The notes: generated from the sequence alone by a model not told the origin. Counted from the stretch's first letter, positions 6,322 through 14,166 are shown. The stretch is 21,848 nucleotides of DNA from CAYUYM01 sp964449305 (GCA_964449305.1 CAYUYM010000035.1:1-21848); one strand, 5' to 3'. Program-made: numbers and translations.

Positions 6322-8664
6322 TCAGGAGTTGACCGCGTGCAGCACGTGCTTCACCATGTCGGTCAGCGTCGCCACGCCGGCATTGAGCTGCCATGCCTGC
6401 GCGGAGCGGAAGAGCCTCTGGAGGAACCGTTTCTGAAGCTCGACACGGTCCTGCGACTTCAGCAGCAGGTGGTGGGGATTGTAGAAGGCCTCCTGCTTTC
6501 CCCCCATCGTGCCGGCAGGATATCCGCCCTCGAGCATCTGGATCGCATCGTCCGCGTCGAGCCGGCCGACGCCGCTCGAGACGGGATCGTTGCGGAGAAT
6601 GAACACATGCCGCACATCAATGCGCTTGACGTGACGCGCCATGCCGCCGATCCAGTAGGGGTCGAGCATGGCATGGCTCTTCCTTGCGCAGTCGTAGCTG
6701 TACGGTGAGCCGCTGTTGAGGCGGCAGCTGTCCTCCGCCTTGTGGCGTTCGTTGCGGCAATCCTCCACGCGCGTCGTCACATTCTCGCACTTGCTCTTGT
6801 CAAACAGCCTGGCAAGGGGCGACCACGCCTGCACCGCATTGGTGGGGATGTAGAGCTTACGCTCCGGGTTGTCGGCGGCGGCGTAGCCCCCTCCGTAACG
6901 GATGAAGGCATAATCGAGTCCGTGCACGGCTGCCGACGGTTCCTCCTCGAAGAGGCGCCAGAAGAGCTCCGTCTTCTTCGTGCCCGACGGACCGATGAAC
7001 AGGATGCCTGCGCCGTTGATGTCCATCGACATGCATCGCACGGCGTGCACGTCGAAGAGCCGCTCGGCCACATCCGTCGTCAGCCCCAGCGCCAGGGAGC
7101 GCAGCGAACCGTAGTGATCAGAGTTGAAGAGCACGCCGGTCTTGGTGTCGGAGTTGTAGAAGGCATGGGGCTCGCGACCGGTGACGCCGTCGACGGCATA
7201 GATGATGCCATGCGGTTCGATGTCGGACTCGAGCTGTGCCGGATACCAGTTCTCCATCCAGAAGTCATTGAGGTGGCCGACATTGGTGCGGAGCTGCACG
7301 ATCTGGCCGTTGATGTTGGCGTTCCACTCGAAGTAGGAGCTGTAATGGAGATGCGCCTCGGCTTCAGCCACGAGCGCATCACGACGCTCAATGGTCACCT
7401 CGGCATCCACGGGCGAGTGGTGTTTGACGACAGTCTCGGTGTTGGCGAGCTTGATGAGCTTGCGCTTCGGCGCAGGCTTGAGCTGTGCAAGCGCATCGGT
7501 GATGCGCTTCATGCCCTTCTCGAGGTTCGCCATCGAGGTTGCATAGCTGATGCGGATGAAATCGTCGGAGCCGAAGGCGTCGCCCGGCACGATGGCAACA
7601 TTCGCATGCTTCAGCAGGTAGTAGGCCATGCCATAGCTGTTGCGGATGGGCACGCCGTCGAATTCCTTGTCGTAGTACGAGGACACGTTGGGGAAGGCGT
7701 AGAAAGCACCGCGGGGCATGGGGCAGGAGATGCCCGGAAGTGATTGGAGCTTGTAGACCACGAAGTTCCGACGCTTCTCGAACTCAGCCGCCATCTTCGA
7801 GATCTCGTACTGCGGACCGCGGTAGGCCTCGAGTGCTGCGCGCTGGGACACGGATGCCGCGTTGGACGTGGCATGGGATTGCACCTTGGCCATCGCGTTG
7901 ATCACATCCTTCGGGCCGGCCGCCCAGCCGATGCGCCAGCCAGTCATCGAGTACGCCTTCGAGACACCGTCGATGGTGATGGTCCGCTTCTTCACCTCCT
8001 CGCCCAGCGTGGCGAAGCGGGTGAAGCGGACACCATCATACATGAGCTTGCCGTAAATCTCGTCGGAGATGACCATGATGTCCTCCTCCACAATCACCTC
8101 GGCGATCGCCTCCAGCTCCTCGCGGGTGTAGCCGCTGCCGGTGGGGTTGGAGGGGTTGTTGAGCAGGAGGGCCTTGGTGGAGGCGGAGATGGTGTCCCGC
8201 AACTGATCCGCGGTGATGCGGAAGCCGTTCTCCTCCTTCGTCTGGACGATGACCGGTTTGCCGTTCGCGAGCTTGACCATCTCCGGGTAGGACACCCAGT
8301 AGGGCGCGGGGATGATGACCTCATCGCCGTCGTTGATCAGCGCCATCATCACGTTGTAGAGTGAGTGCTTGGCGCCGTTCGACACGATGATGGCCGCGGG
8401 ATCGTAGCTGAGCTGGTACTCGTCCTTCAGATGGCTGGCGATGGCCTGGCGGAGCGGCAGGATGCCTTCGTTCGCCGTGTATTTCGTGAAGTTCTCGTCG
8501 ATGGCGCGTTTGGCCGCGTCCCGTATGTGCGCTGGTGTGGGGAAGTCCGGTTCGCCGACGCTCAGGTCGATCACGTCGATCCCCTGCTCCTTCATCGCCT
8601 TGGCCTTGGCGGCGACTTTGAGCGTCGGGGACGAACCGATCAGGTGGATTCTATCTGCCGTCAC
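6322..8664 (-). CDS. Aspartate aminotransferase fused to an HPr kinase-like P-loop domain
   Basis: A single 780-residue frame with two parts. Residues 1-395 are a class I-beta aspartate aminotransferase (AspB type): LSVGEPDFPTP at 34-44, SNGAKHSLYN at 95-104, NNPSNPTG at 169-176, DEIYGKL at 201-207, Schiff-base K236 in DGVSKAYSMTGWRIGW, and RISYA at 371-375. This part would convert aspartate and 2-oxoglutarate to oxaloacetate and glutamate. A charged linker (396-440) leads to a C-terminal domain with HprK/PEPCK-superfamily character: FDVHAVRC (537-544), then ILFIGPSGTKKTE (554-566) as Walker A, and HGLDYAFIRYGGGY (581-594). An insertion holds four cysteines (626, 636, 647, 659). No Met lies between 385 and 470, so the second domain has no obvious ATG of its own. 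The GTG start is preceded by GAGGT. Flotillin lies 95 bases upstream and the PEPCK homologue 84 bases downstream, all on one strand. The role of the kinase-like part is unknown. Confidence 0.85.
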   Translation of the reverse strand: MTADRIHLIGSSPTLKVAAKAKAMKEQGIDVIDLSVGEPDFPTPAHIRDAAKRAIDENFTKYTANEGILPLRQAIASHLKDEYQLSYDPAAIIVSNGAKHSLYNVMMALINDGDEVIIPAPYWVSYPEMVKLANGKPVIVQTKEENGFRITADQLRDTISASTKALLLNNPSNPTGSGYTREELEAIAEVIVEEDIMVISDEIYGKLMYDGVRFTRFATLGEEVKKRTITIDGVSKAYSMTGWRIGWAAGPKDVINAMAKVQSHATSNAASVSQRAALEAYRGPQYEISKMAAEFEKRRNFVVYKLQSLPGISCPMPRGAFYAFPNVSSYYDKEFDGVPIRNSYGMAYYLLKHANVAIVPGDAFGSDDFIRISYATSMANLEKGMKRITDALAQLKPAPKRKLIKLANTETVVKHHSPVDAEVTIERRDALVAEAEAHLHYSSYFEWNANINGQIVQLRTNVGHLNDFWMENWYPAQLESDIEPHGIIYAVDGVTGREPHAFYNSDTKTGVLFNSDHYGSLRSLALGLTTDVAERLFDVHAVRCMSMDINGAGILFIGPSGTKKTELFWRLFEEEPSAAVHGLDYAFIRYGGGYAAADNPERKLYIPTNAVQAWSPLARLFDKSKCENVTTRVEDCRNERHKAEDSCRLNSGSPYSYDCARKSHAMLDPYWIGGMARHVKRIDVRHVFILRNDPVSSGVGRLDADDAIQMLEGGYPAGTMGGKQEAFYNPHHLLLKSQDRVELQKRFLQRLFRSAQAWQLNAGVATLTDMVKHVLHAVNS

Positions 8665-8759
8665 AGTGGTACCTCATGGTGTTCGTTGGAGTGCTGTTGA
8701 TCGTCGTGTGGACCTGTCCACCCGCAGCAACAGCGGGCGGACCGCGTCGGTGGGAGGGA

Positions 8760-10151
8760 TCACTCCGCTCCGCCGAGTTTTTCGCGCAGGTACTTCGCGA
8801 GATCGACACCCGTGAGGGACTTCACCACTTCGGGCACCTGGGAGATGACATCGGCCACCTGGCCTGTGATCCTCGATGTGCCGAGCTGGCCTTCGTTGCC
8901 ACCGATGATCGTGATCTTGTCGATGCGCGAGAGCGGCTCCGCCACGTTCTTCGTGAGCTCGGGGAGAATGTCGACGATCATCTGGTACATCGCGGCCTGG
9001 TTGTACTGGTCGTAGGCCTTCGCCTTGTCGGTCATGGCCTGGGCTTCGGCTGCGCCGAGGGCCTTGAGATTCTCGGCGGCGAGGGCGTTTTCCTTCTCCT
9101 TCACCTGCATGCGGGCCTCCGCCTCCTTCAGCATGCGGTAATGCTCGGCATCGGCCTCGGTCTGGATCTGGATGCTGCGCGCCTGCGCCGGCTTGATCAC
9201 GTTCGTCTCAAGCTCCTTCTCCTTGCGGACCGTCTCCTCCTGCTGGAGCTTGATCTGCTCGCGGGTCTCGAGGAGCTTCACCTTGTACTCCTCCTCCTTG
9301 AGCTCCATCATCAGGCGGTTGCGCTCCAGCTCATAGCTTGTATCCGCCTTGGCGCGGACCTTCGCCACGTTGATCTGCGACGAGGCCTTGAGCTCCTCGT
9401 TCTTCCAGTTGCGCCCGGCCACCTCTGCCTCTGCGGCGAGCTTGGCAATGTCGGCCTCCTTCTTGGCCGAGGCCGCAAAGATGGCGGCGTCGCGATCGTA
9501 CTCGGCCTGCTTGACGATGGCATCGCGCTTCGCCGCAGCGACCATCGGTTTGCTCAACGCCTCGAGGTAGCCCTGCGTGTCGGAAAGATCCTTCAGCGCG
9601 AAGGAGATCATGATGAGACCCATGCTGCCGAAATCGCGCACCACGGCATTGTAGACACGCTGGGCGAACTCATGGCGGTTCTGGTAGAGCTCGGAAACAG
9701 TCATGCTGCCGATTGCCTCACGCACCTTGCCCTCGAGCACGGTCTGCGCCACCTCACGGATGGCATCGGTGCCGCCGCCCATGAAGTTCTGCGTGGCGAG
9801 GAAGATCGAGTATTCGTTGGAATCGATCTTCACCTGGGCCGAGGACTCGGAGAGTATGGGGATGCCATCCTTCGAGAGCACCTCCGGCGTCCTGATCGTG
9901 ACGCTGACCACCTCGATGGGCATGGTGTCGGCCTGTTCGGTGAAGGGATTGACGAAGGTGCTGCCGCCGATTCTGAAACGATACCCGATTTCCTGCTTCG
10001 TCCCATCCGGCGTGGTGATCATGCTCTTGCGTCCGGAAATGACGAGAACCTCGTTCGGTCCGACCTTCCTGTACTGCCGTGTCACCCAGTAAAAAATGCC
10101 GATGATGATGACAAGAAGGACGGCGAGAACGATGAGCAAAGTGATGGACAT
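8760..10151 (-). CDS. Flotillin / SPFH-domain membrane protein
   Basis: A 463-residue inner-membrane scaffold of the flotillin/YqiK type, associated in other bacteria with ordered lipid microdomains and protein complex assembly. The ATG at 10149-10151 is preceded by GGAGG. One N-terminal membrane segment (about 3-22, LLIVLAVLLVIIIGIFYW) is followed by the SPFH/PHB domain to about residue 200; YRKVGPNEVLVISG at 27-40 is the characteristic entry. A long Ala/Glu/Lys-rich coiled coil (about 205-390) with repeated A-E-A patterns follows, then a C-terminal region with KITIIGGNEG. No NfeD partner gene is adjacent, which is common for the larger flotillins. It is the first gene of a three-gene minus-strand run with the aminotransferase-kinase fusion and the PEPCK homologue, although 95-base and 84-base gaps leave room for separate control. 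Confidence 0.92.
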   Translation of the reverse strand: MSITLLIVLAVLLVIIIGIFYWVTRQYRKVGPNEVLVISGRKSMITTPDGTKQEIGYRFRIGGSTFVNPFTEQADTMPIEVVSVTIRTPEVLSKDGIPILSESSAQVKIDSNEYSIFLATQNFMGGGTDAIREVAQTVLEGKVREAIGSMTVSELYQNRHEFAQRVYNAVVRDFGSMGLIMISFALKDLSDTQGYLEALSKPMVAAAKRDAIVKQAEYDRDAAIFAASAKKEADIAKLAAEAEVAGRNWKNEELKASSQINVAKVRAKADTSYELERNRLMMELKEEEYKVKLLETREQIKLQQEETVRKEKELETNVIKPAQARSIQIQTEADAEHYRMLKEAEARMQVKEKENALAAENLKALGAAEAQAMTDKAKAYDQYNQAAMYQMIVDILPELTKNVAEPLSRIDKITIIGGNEGQLGTSRITGQVADVISQVPEVVKSLTGVDLAKYLREKLGGAE

Positions 10152-10322
10152 GAAAGCCTCCAAATATGATCTGGGGAAAGAGTCTCTTTTGCTGATGTTG
10201 CGATGGATGTTTCCGGTGGGAAACGCCCAGGCCCCGCGCGACGGCTGCCGTGGACGCACCAAATTAGTCATCCCGGAATTACGGAACAATTTCACAATCT
10301 CCCCCCGGGGCGAAAACCACGC

Positions 10323-10337
10323 CCGGAGGCACTCCGG
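10323..10337 (-). terminator. Possible weak terminator after the T9SS propeller gene
   Basis: On the minus strand CCGGAG-TGC-CTCCGG forms a perfect 6-bp stem with a 3-base loop about 50 bases after the stop of the propeller gene, followed 5 bases later by TTTT. The stem is short and the U run is detached, so this is tentative. It lies in the 234-base gap before flotillin. Confidence 0.3.
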
Positions 10338-10385
10338 CACGGCCAACAACGGCCTCATGCGGCCGGCGCCGGTATCAATGGATCA

Positions 10386-11603
10386 TCAGCGTGACACGAC
10401 CACGGGCACGGAACGCACACCCCTCGCCGTCCGAAGCGAAAGACGATACAGCCCTGGGACGGGATCCGGAAGCGCGAGAGTGAATGTCCCGCCGGTGAGC
10501 ATGACCTCGCGCTCCAGCACCGTCTGCCCCAGGGTGTTGGTGAGCCGCACGTGCGTCGCACCGCGGAGCTCCTCTCCCGGGTGCACGGTGATCTGCGACC
10601 GACACGGATTCGGGTGCACCGCGAGAGAGGCCGTCACAGGCAGAGCCTCCACCACAGTCGTCATCTCCGACAGTCTCCTGCGCCAGACACCCTCACCATG
10701 CGTGCCGGCATGGATGAACTGCCCGCTCGCGACCATGGCACCAATGTAGAGCGTCGTGAGGCCGTCCGACACATCACGCCAGGTGGCGCAGTTGTCGGTG
10801 GACACATACACACCGCTGCCGTCGGTCCCGGCAAACACGGCCGTGCCCGCAACGATCACCGTGTTGAGGAAGGTGTCGTCGAGCCCGACCGACGCCGCCT
10901 CCCACGTCCCGCCCTGGTCGTTGGAGATGTAGATGCCGTCGCCCCAGGTGGCGGCGATCAGCGTCTGCCCGTTGACCGCAAGCCCGGTGACCGGCATGAA
11001 GGTGACTCCGAGCGCCACGTCGTCCCAGCTGCCTCCGTTGTTCGTCGACATGTAGATGCCCCCGTCTCCGGAGCCCGCGAAGATCCGCGTCCCCAATGTC
11101 GCGAAGCTCCAGATGGTTGTGTAGTCGGGCAGGCCGTTGGAGGCGGAACTCCAGGAGCTGCCGTTGTTCGTCGAGATGAAGATGCCGCTGTTGGCCAGGC
11201 CGGCCAGCACAAGCGTGTTGGTCGATCCGATGGAATACACCTGGGCGCCCACCGGCAGGCCGGTGCTGGCCGCCCGCCACTGCGCACCACCCTGCGTCGA
11301 AACAAACACACCATCCGTATACGTCCCGGCAAACACCGCGGTCCCCTTGGTTCCCATCGCCCAGATCAGGGACGCAGGTGGCAGCCCCGTGTTGGAGGGG
11401 GAGAACGTCATCCCGTTCGGCGAGACAAAGACCCCGTTGTCCTCCGTGCCGGCCAGAATCGAGGTGCCGGACGTGGTCATGCAATTGACATACTCCTGAT
11501 CCATGCCGGACGAGATGGTCCACTGGCCATATGCCACACGTGGGCTGGTGATACCGGAGAAAAGGAGGATGGTGACGATGGAAAGTATGGAGCGCTGGGA
11601 CAT
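10386..11603 (-). CDS. Secreted seven-repeat beta-propeller protein with T9SS sorting domain
   Basis: A 405-residue exported protein. The ATG at 11601-11603 gives a clean signal peptide (residues 1-26, ILSIVTILLFSGITSPRVAYG then Q). Residues 46-308 hold seven repeats of about 41 residues, each built as FAGT-x-G-V-F/Y-V-S-T-x-N-G-x-x-W-x-x-x-S-x-G-L, like sialidase/BNR or photosystem-stability-factor-type propeller blades. The C-terminal 80 residues (from about 326) match the Por secretion-system type A sorting domain: SLAVHPNPCRSQITV, then LTNTLGQTVLEREV, and a closing PGLYRLSLRTARG. Such proteins are carried over the outer membrane by T9SS and released or anchored at the surface. No enzymatic residues are evident, so a binding or structural role is likelier than catalysis. 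It is divergent from the OYE-family gene. Confidence 0.9.
   Translation of the reverse strand: MSQRSILSIVTILLFSGITSPRVAYGQWTISSGMDQEYVNCMTTSGTSILAGTEDNGVFVSPNGMTFSPSNTGLPPASLIWAMGTKGTAVFAGTYTDGVFVSTQGGAQWRAASTGLPVGAQVYSIGSTNTLVLAGLANSGIFISTNNGSSWSSASNGLPDYTTIWSFATLGTRIFAGSGDGGIYMSTNNGGSWDDVALGVTFMPVTGLAVNGQTLIAATWGDGIYISNDQGGTWEAASVGLDDTFLNTVIVAGTAVFAGTDGSGVYVSTDNCATWRDVSDGLTTLYIGAMVASGQFIHAGTHGEGVWRRRLSEMTTVVEALPVTASLAVHPNPCRSQITVHPGEELRGATHVRLTNTLGQTVLEREVMLTGGTFTLALPDPVPGLYRLSLRTARGVRSVPVVVSR
10680..11468 (-). repeat. Seven tandem ~41-codon propeller repeats
   Basis: The coding sequence repeats with a period of about 123 bases, blades beginning near residues 46, 88, 129, 171, 212, 253 and 294 of the propeller protein. 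The last unit is partial (GQFIHAGTHGEGVWRR). The repeats are diverged at the DNA level, so this is a protein-structural repeat rather than a recent expansion. Confidence 0.8.
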
Positions 11604-11653
11604 GATGCTGCCTGTCGATTGTTGCAGTGATGCAGGGTGTTCGGGCAATGGAA

Positions 11654-11667
11654 AATGGTATATTGCC
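11654..11667. promoter_or_regulatory. Possible overlapping divergent -7 elements
   Basis: In the 121-base divergent gap, TACCATTT on the minus strand (11654-11661) and TATATTGC on the plus strand (11660-11667) overlap. Both resemble TAnnTTTG and sit about 50-65 bases before the propeller and OYE starts respectively. The surroundings are the most AT-rich part of the gap. Confidence 0.3.
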
Positions 11668-11724
11668 TTCTGAGAGACAAACACCTCCCCCATTCCGTTA
11701 CTCGACACCAACCCGCGGTGACCC

Positions 11725-12849
11725 ATGTCAGCTGACTCCATGCTCCTGTTCACACCGATCAATCTCCCATCCGGTGTGAAGGTGCCCAACCGCCTTGCGC
11801 TCGCACCCATGACCACCTACAGCGGCAACGATGATGGAACGATCACCCAGGCGGAACTCGACTACCTCACACGCCGCGTGTCCGGATTGGGGATGGTCAT
11901 CACGGCGGCCTGCCACGTCCATCCGTCGGGCCGCGCCTTCGACGGGCAGTGGGGCTGTGACGCGCCGGACAAGAAGGACTCCCTGGCCGCGGTGGCGGCG
12001 GTGATCCATGCCGGCGGAGCGCGCGCCATCCTCCAGCTTCATCATGGTGGGCGGATGTGCCCGTCGCGTCTGCTCGGGCATGCACCTCTGTCGGCCTCAG
12101 CCGTGCCCGCCGTGCGCGCGGGGGCGGAGACGCCGACAGCCATGACAAAGGCGCAGATCGAGGAGACCATCGCCGCATTCGGTGCCGCGACCTGGCGGGC
12201 CATCGACGCCGGCTACGACGGCGTCGAGATCCATGGTGCGAACACCTATCTCTTGCAGCAGTTCTTCTCCCCGCATTCCAACCATCGGAGCGACATCTGG
12301 GGCGGATCGACCGAGCAACGCATGCGCTTCCCCGTCGCCGTCGTCACCGCCGTGCTGCGTGCCGCCAAGGCTGCAGGGCGCCCCTTCGCCGTCGGCTACC
12401 GCATCTCGCCGGAGGAGGCGGAGCGGCCGGGCATCACCATCAAGGACACGATGAAACTCGTGGACCGCCTCTGCGATGAGCGCCTCGACTGGCTGCACAT
12501 CTCCCTGAAGGATTTCCGCTCGCACTCCATCCGCAGCACCAGCGACAAGACCACTCCGCTTGCCCACATCATCGACACCATCCAACGCCGCCTCCCCATC
12601 ATCGGCTGCGGCTCCATCCATGGGGCGGCCGATGCCTATGAGCTGCTGGGCGGCGGATGCAACATCGCCGCGCTCGGGCGCATCATGCTCACCGAACCGG
12701 ACTGGGTGAGGAAGATCAGCGCGCCCGATGGCGGGCCCATTCGCACGGCCCTCCCCGCGCAGGGAGCAGCAGACACCCTCACGCTCCCGGAGCCCATGGT
12801 CAGGCGGCTCCTCGCCACCAAGGGGTGGATTCCCGTCACTCACATGTGA
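11725..12849 (+). CDS. Old Yellow Enzyme family NADH:flavin oxidoreductase
   Basis: A 374-residue cytoplasmic FMN-dependent TIM-barrel oxidoreductase, a family that reduces activated C=C bonds of enones and related electrophiles. Motifs in order are LFTPINLPSGVKVPNRLALAPM (split at residues 8-29), ILQLHHGGR at 102-110, GYDGVEIHGANTYLLQQFFSP at 163-183 with the substrate-binding pair H170/N173, and SNHRSDIWGGS at 185-195. Then come VGYRISPEE (223-231) and GCGSIH with AALGRIMLTEPDW near the C-terminal phosphate-binding end. The H/N pair resembles classical OYE rather than the H/H pair of YqjM. No iron-sulfur or extra C-terminal domain is present, so it is not a 2,4-dienoyl-CoA reductase type. 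The ATG at 11725 lacks a strong Shine-Dalgarno; an in-frame ATG at 11740 is an alternative. The physiological substrate is unknown. Confidence 0.92.
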   Translation: MSADSMLLFTPINLPSGVKVPNRLALAPMTTYSGNDDGTITQAELDYLTRRVSGLGMVITAACHVHPSGRAFDGQWGCDAPDKKDSLAAVAAVIHAGGARAILQLHHGGRMCPSRLLGHAPLSASAVPAVRAGAETPTAMTKAQIEETIAAFGAATWRAIDAGYDGVEIHGANTYLLQQFFSPHSNHRSDIWGGSTEQRMRFPVAVVTAVLRAAKAAGRPFAVGYRISPEEAERPGITIKDTMKLVDRLCDERLDWLHISLKDFRSHSIRSTSDKTTPLAHIIDTIQRRLPIIGCGSIHGAADAYELLGGGCNIAALGRIMLTEPDWVRKISAPDGGPIRTALPAQGAADTLTLPEPMVRRLLATKGWIPVTHM

Positions 12850-12913
12850 TCGCGCACACGGACCTGCTCCGGTGTGAAACCCATTCCCACTCCGTCACCC
12901 CTGGTCGCGATCA
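12847..12913. other. Nested inverted repeat in the convergent gap after the OYE gene
   Basis: TGATCGCG (12847-12854, including the stop codon) is the exact reverse complement of CGCGATCA (12906-12913). Inside lies a second hairpin, CACACGGA / TCC-g-GTGTG (12855-12862 / 12868-12876), with a 5-base loop and one bulge. No U run follows either arm. It may be a factor-independent stop without a T tract or an RNA end-protecting structure; evidence is only the base pairing. Confidence 0.3.
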
Positions 12914-12953
12914 GGTGATTCGCACAGCCTCAGTCACCCTCCCACGGGAGACC

Positions 12954-14081
12954 TCATTCCTGCACGTGCAGGCGCACATCCACACGGCGCTTCTCCCGCC
13001 ATTCACGGGAGGCGCTGTGATCGACACCAAGTCCGTGGATGTCCCACGACACACGCTTCTCATCCACCAGCCGGGCAAATGCCGGCGATTCCATCAGGCG
13101 GCCATGCAGCATCAGGCGTGTGTTCCAGGCCCGCAGCCATGACAGGGTGACGTTGCTCATCCGTTGCCCGTTGGCGACAAGGATGGGCCCCTCGGCTATG
13201 GTGGGACCGGTGTAGTTTCCCGCAGTCACCTCCCGCTCGTCGGTGTAGCCATCCACATAGAACCAGAGCCGCCCACCGGTGGTCACCACCTTCGCCGCCA
13301 CATCCGCCACGCGTGCGACAAAGGCGTCCAGCAAAGAGAGGTTGTCCGCCGCCGCCATCGTGCTTCGATCATCATCGTCACGCACATAGGGCGTCTTCGC
13401 GAACTCCCCCTTCGCCTTGCGTGTACGGAAGTCGCTGACGGTCTCCGGCAGTGTGGGAAGGACGTAGCCCGTGATGAAGAAGGCGAGCGATGTGTGCAGC
13501 ACGGGCAGGGAGGGCTGCGTCGGGCAGTCCGGGCACGGACGGTGGACGGTGGTGCGAGCGGGAAGCGAAAGGACGAAGGCGAACTCCCCGCCGCAGCAGG
13601 GGTACTTCAGGGCGAAACCGCGATCCGGCCACACCCATGAATCGCCCTCCTCGTTGCGCACCGCCCTCCCCTCATCGCCGAAGAAATGCGTGCGAGCCGT
13701 GGTGAGTCTCCACCGTGCCGCATCCGTGAGCAGATGGTTCTCCGCAGGCAGGATGCCGGATCCCGTGATCCATATCTCACGGATGACAAAGGTCACCGGA
13801 TCAATGAACACGTGCAGGGAGGGATCGAGAGCCGGGATGTAGACGGTGAGCGGAGCGCGTCGGGCAAACAGATACGGAAGCTGACGTGCATCGAGGATGG
13901 TGCGCGCCTGCTCCCATGGCATGCCCACGGAGATGCCAAGGACGGCAACGTCCGTACTGGTCATTCCGGCGTCAAGTTTCATCACCGGTGTTTCGGCCAG
14001 ATCGAGCACACGGGCGGACACCTCCGCGGCAGGGCCGGCGAGCAGGATGGCGAAGAGCAGGATGCTGGACAGGCGGGTCAT
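12954..14081 (-). CDS. Exported protein with a degenerate OmpA-like C-terminal domain
   Basis: The 375-residue product starts at the ATG at 14079-14081 (an in-frame GTG lies 9 bases further upstream) and has a signal peptide of about 23 residues (SSILLFAILLAGPAAEVSA). The middle part contains two cysteine pairs, YPCCGGEF (160-167) and RPCPDCP (181-187). The C-terminal 110 residues follow the OmpA/Pal peptidoglycan-binding order. LWFYVDGYTDER (272-283) stands in for the usual VxGHTD, LSWLRAWNTRLML (313-325) for LSxxRAxxVxxxL, and REWREKRRVDVRL (359-371) for the NRRVEI end. The match is recognisable but degenerate (GYTD instead of GHTD). It probably resides in the periplasm or outer membrane. 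It is the last gene of a three-gene minus-strand envelope cluster, 85 bases after the lipoprotein, with a palindrome in that gap. Confidence 0.75.
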   Translation of the reverse strand: MTRLSSILLFAILLAGPAAEVSARVLDLAETPVMKLDAGMTSTDVAVLGISVGMPWEQARTILDARQLPYLFARRAPLTVYIPALDPSLHVFIDPVTFVIREIWITGSGILPAENHLLTDAARWRLTTARTHFFGDEGRAVRNEEGDSWVWPDRGFALKYPCCGGEFAFVLSLPARTTVHRPCPDCPTQPSLPVLHTSLAFFITGYVLPTLPETVSDFRTRKAKGEFAKTPYVRDDDDRSTMAAADNLSLLDAFVARVADVAAKVVTTGGRLWFYVDGYTDEREVTAGNYTGPTIAEGPILVANGQRMSNVTLSWLRAWNTRLMLHGRLMESPAFARLVDEKRVSWDIHGLGVDHSASREWREKRRVDVRLHVQE

Positions 14082-14121
14082 GGCAACCACGTGGAGGGTG
14101 ATGAGGACGGTGGGAAACGAC

Positions 14122-14148
14122 GATGGTCACGACACTGTCGTGACCATC
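14122..14148. promoter_or_regulatory. Perfect 27-base palindrome, candidate operator
   Basis: GATGGTCACGACA (14122-14134) and TGTCGTGACCATC (14136-14148) are exact reverse complements around a single central base. The element lies in the 85-base gap between the lipoprotein stop (14167) and the OmpA-like start (14081). It has no T run on either side, so it does not look like an intrinsic terminator, and a one-base centre suits a dimeric DNA-binding protein better than an RNA loop. Confidence 0.55.
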
Positions 14149-14166
14149 AATGCGCGGCGGACGTTG

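Noticed and set aside
8676..10169. A 497-codon plus-strand frame opposite the flotillin gene
   Set aside because: Low-complexity Leu/His/Gly runs mirror the Glu/Lys/Ala coiled coil of flotillin on the other strand.
9997..10358. Longer flotillin start near 10358
   Set aside because: The ATG at 10149-10151 has a GGAGG site and begins directly with the membrane segment; the extension is basic and featureless.
10680..11468. The 123-base periodicity as a possible CRISPR or DNA satellite
   Set aside because: The units are diverged in DNA and keep the reading frame and propeller motif, so they are protein repeats.
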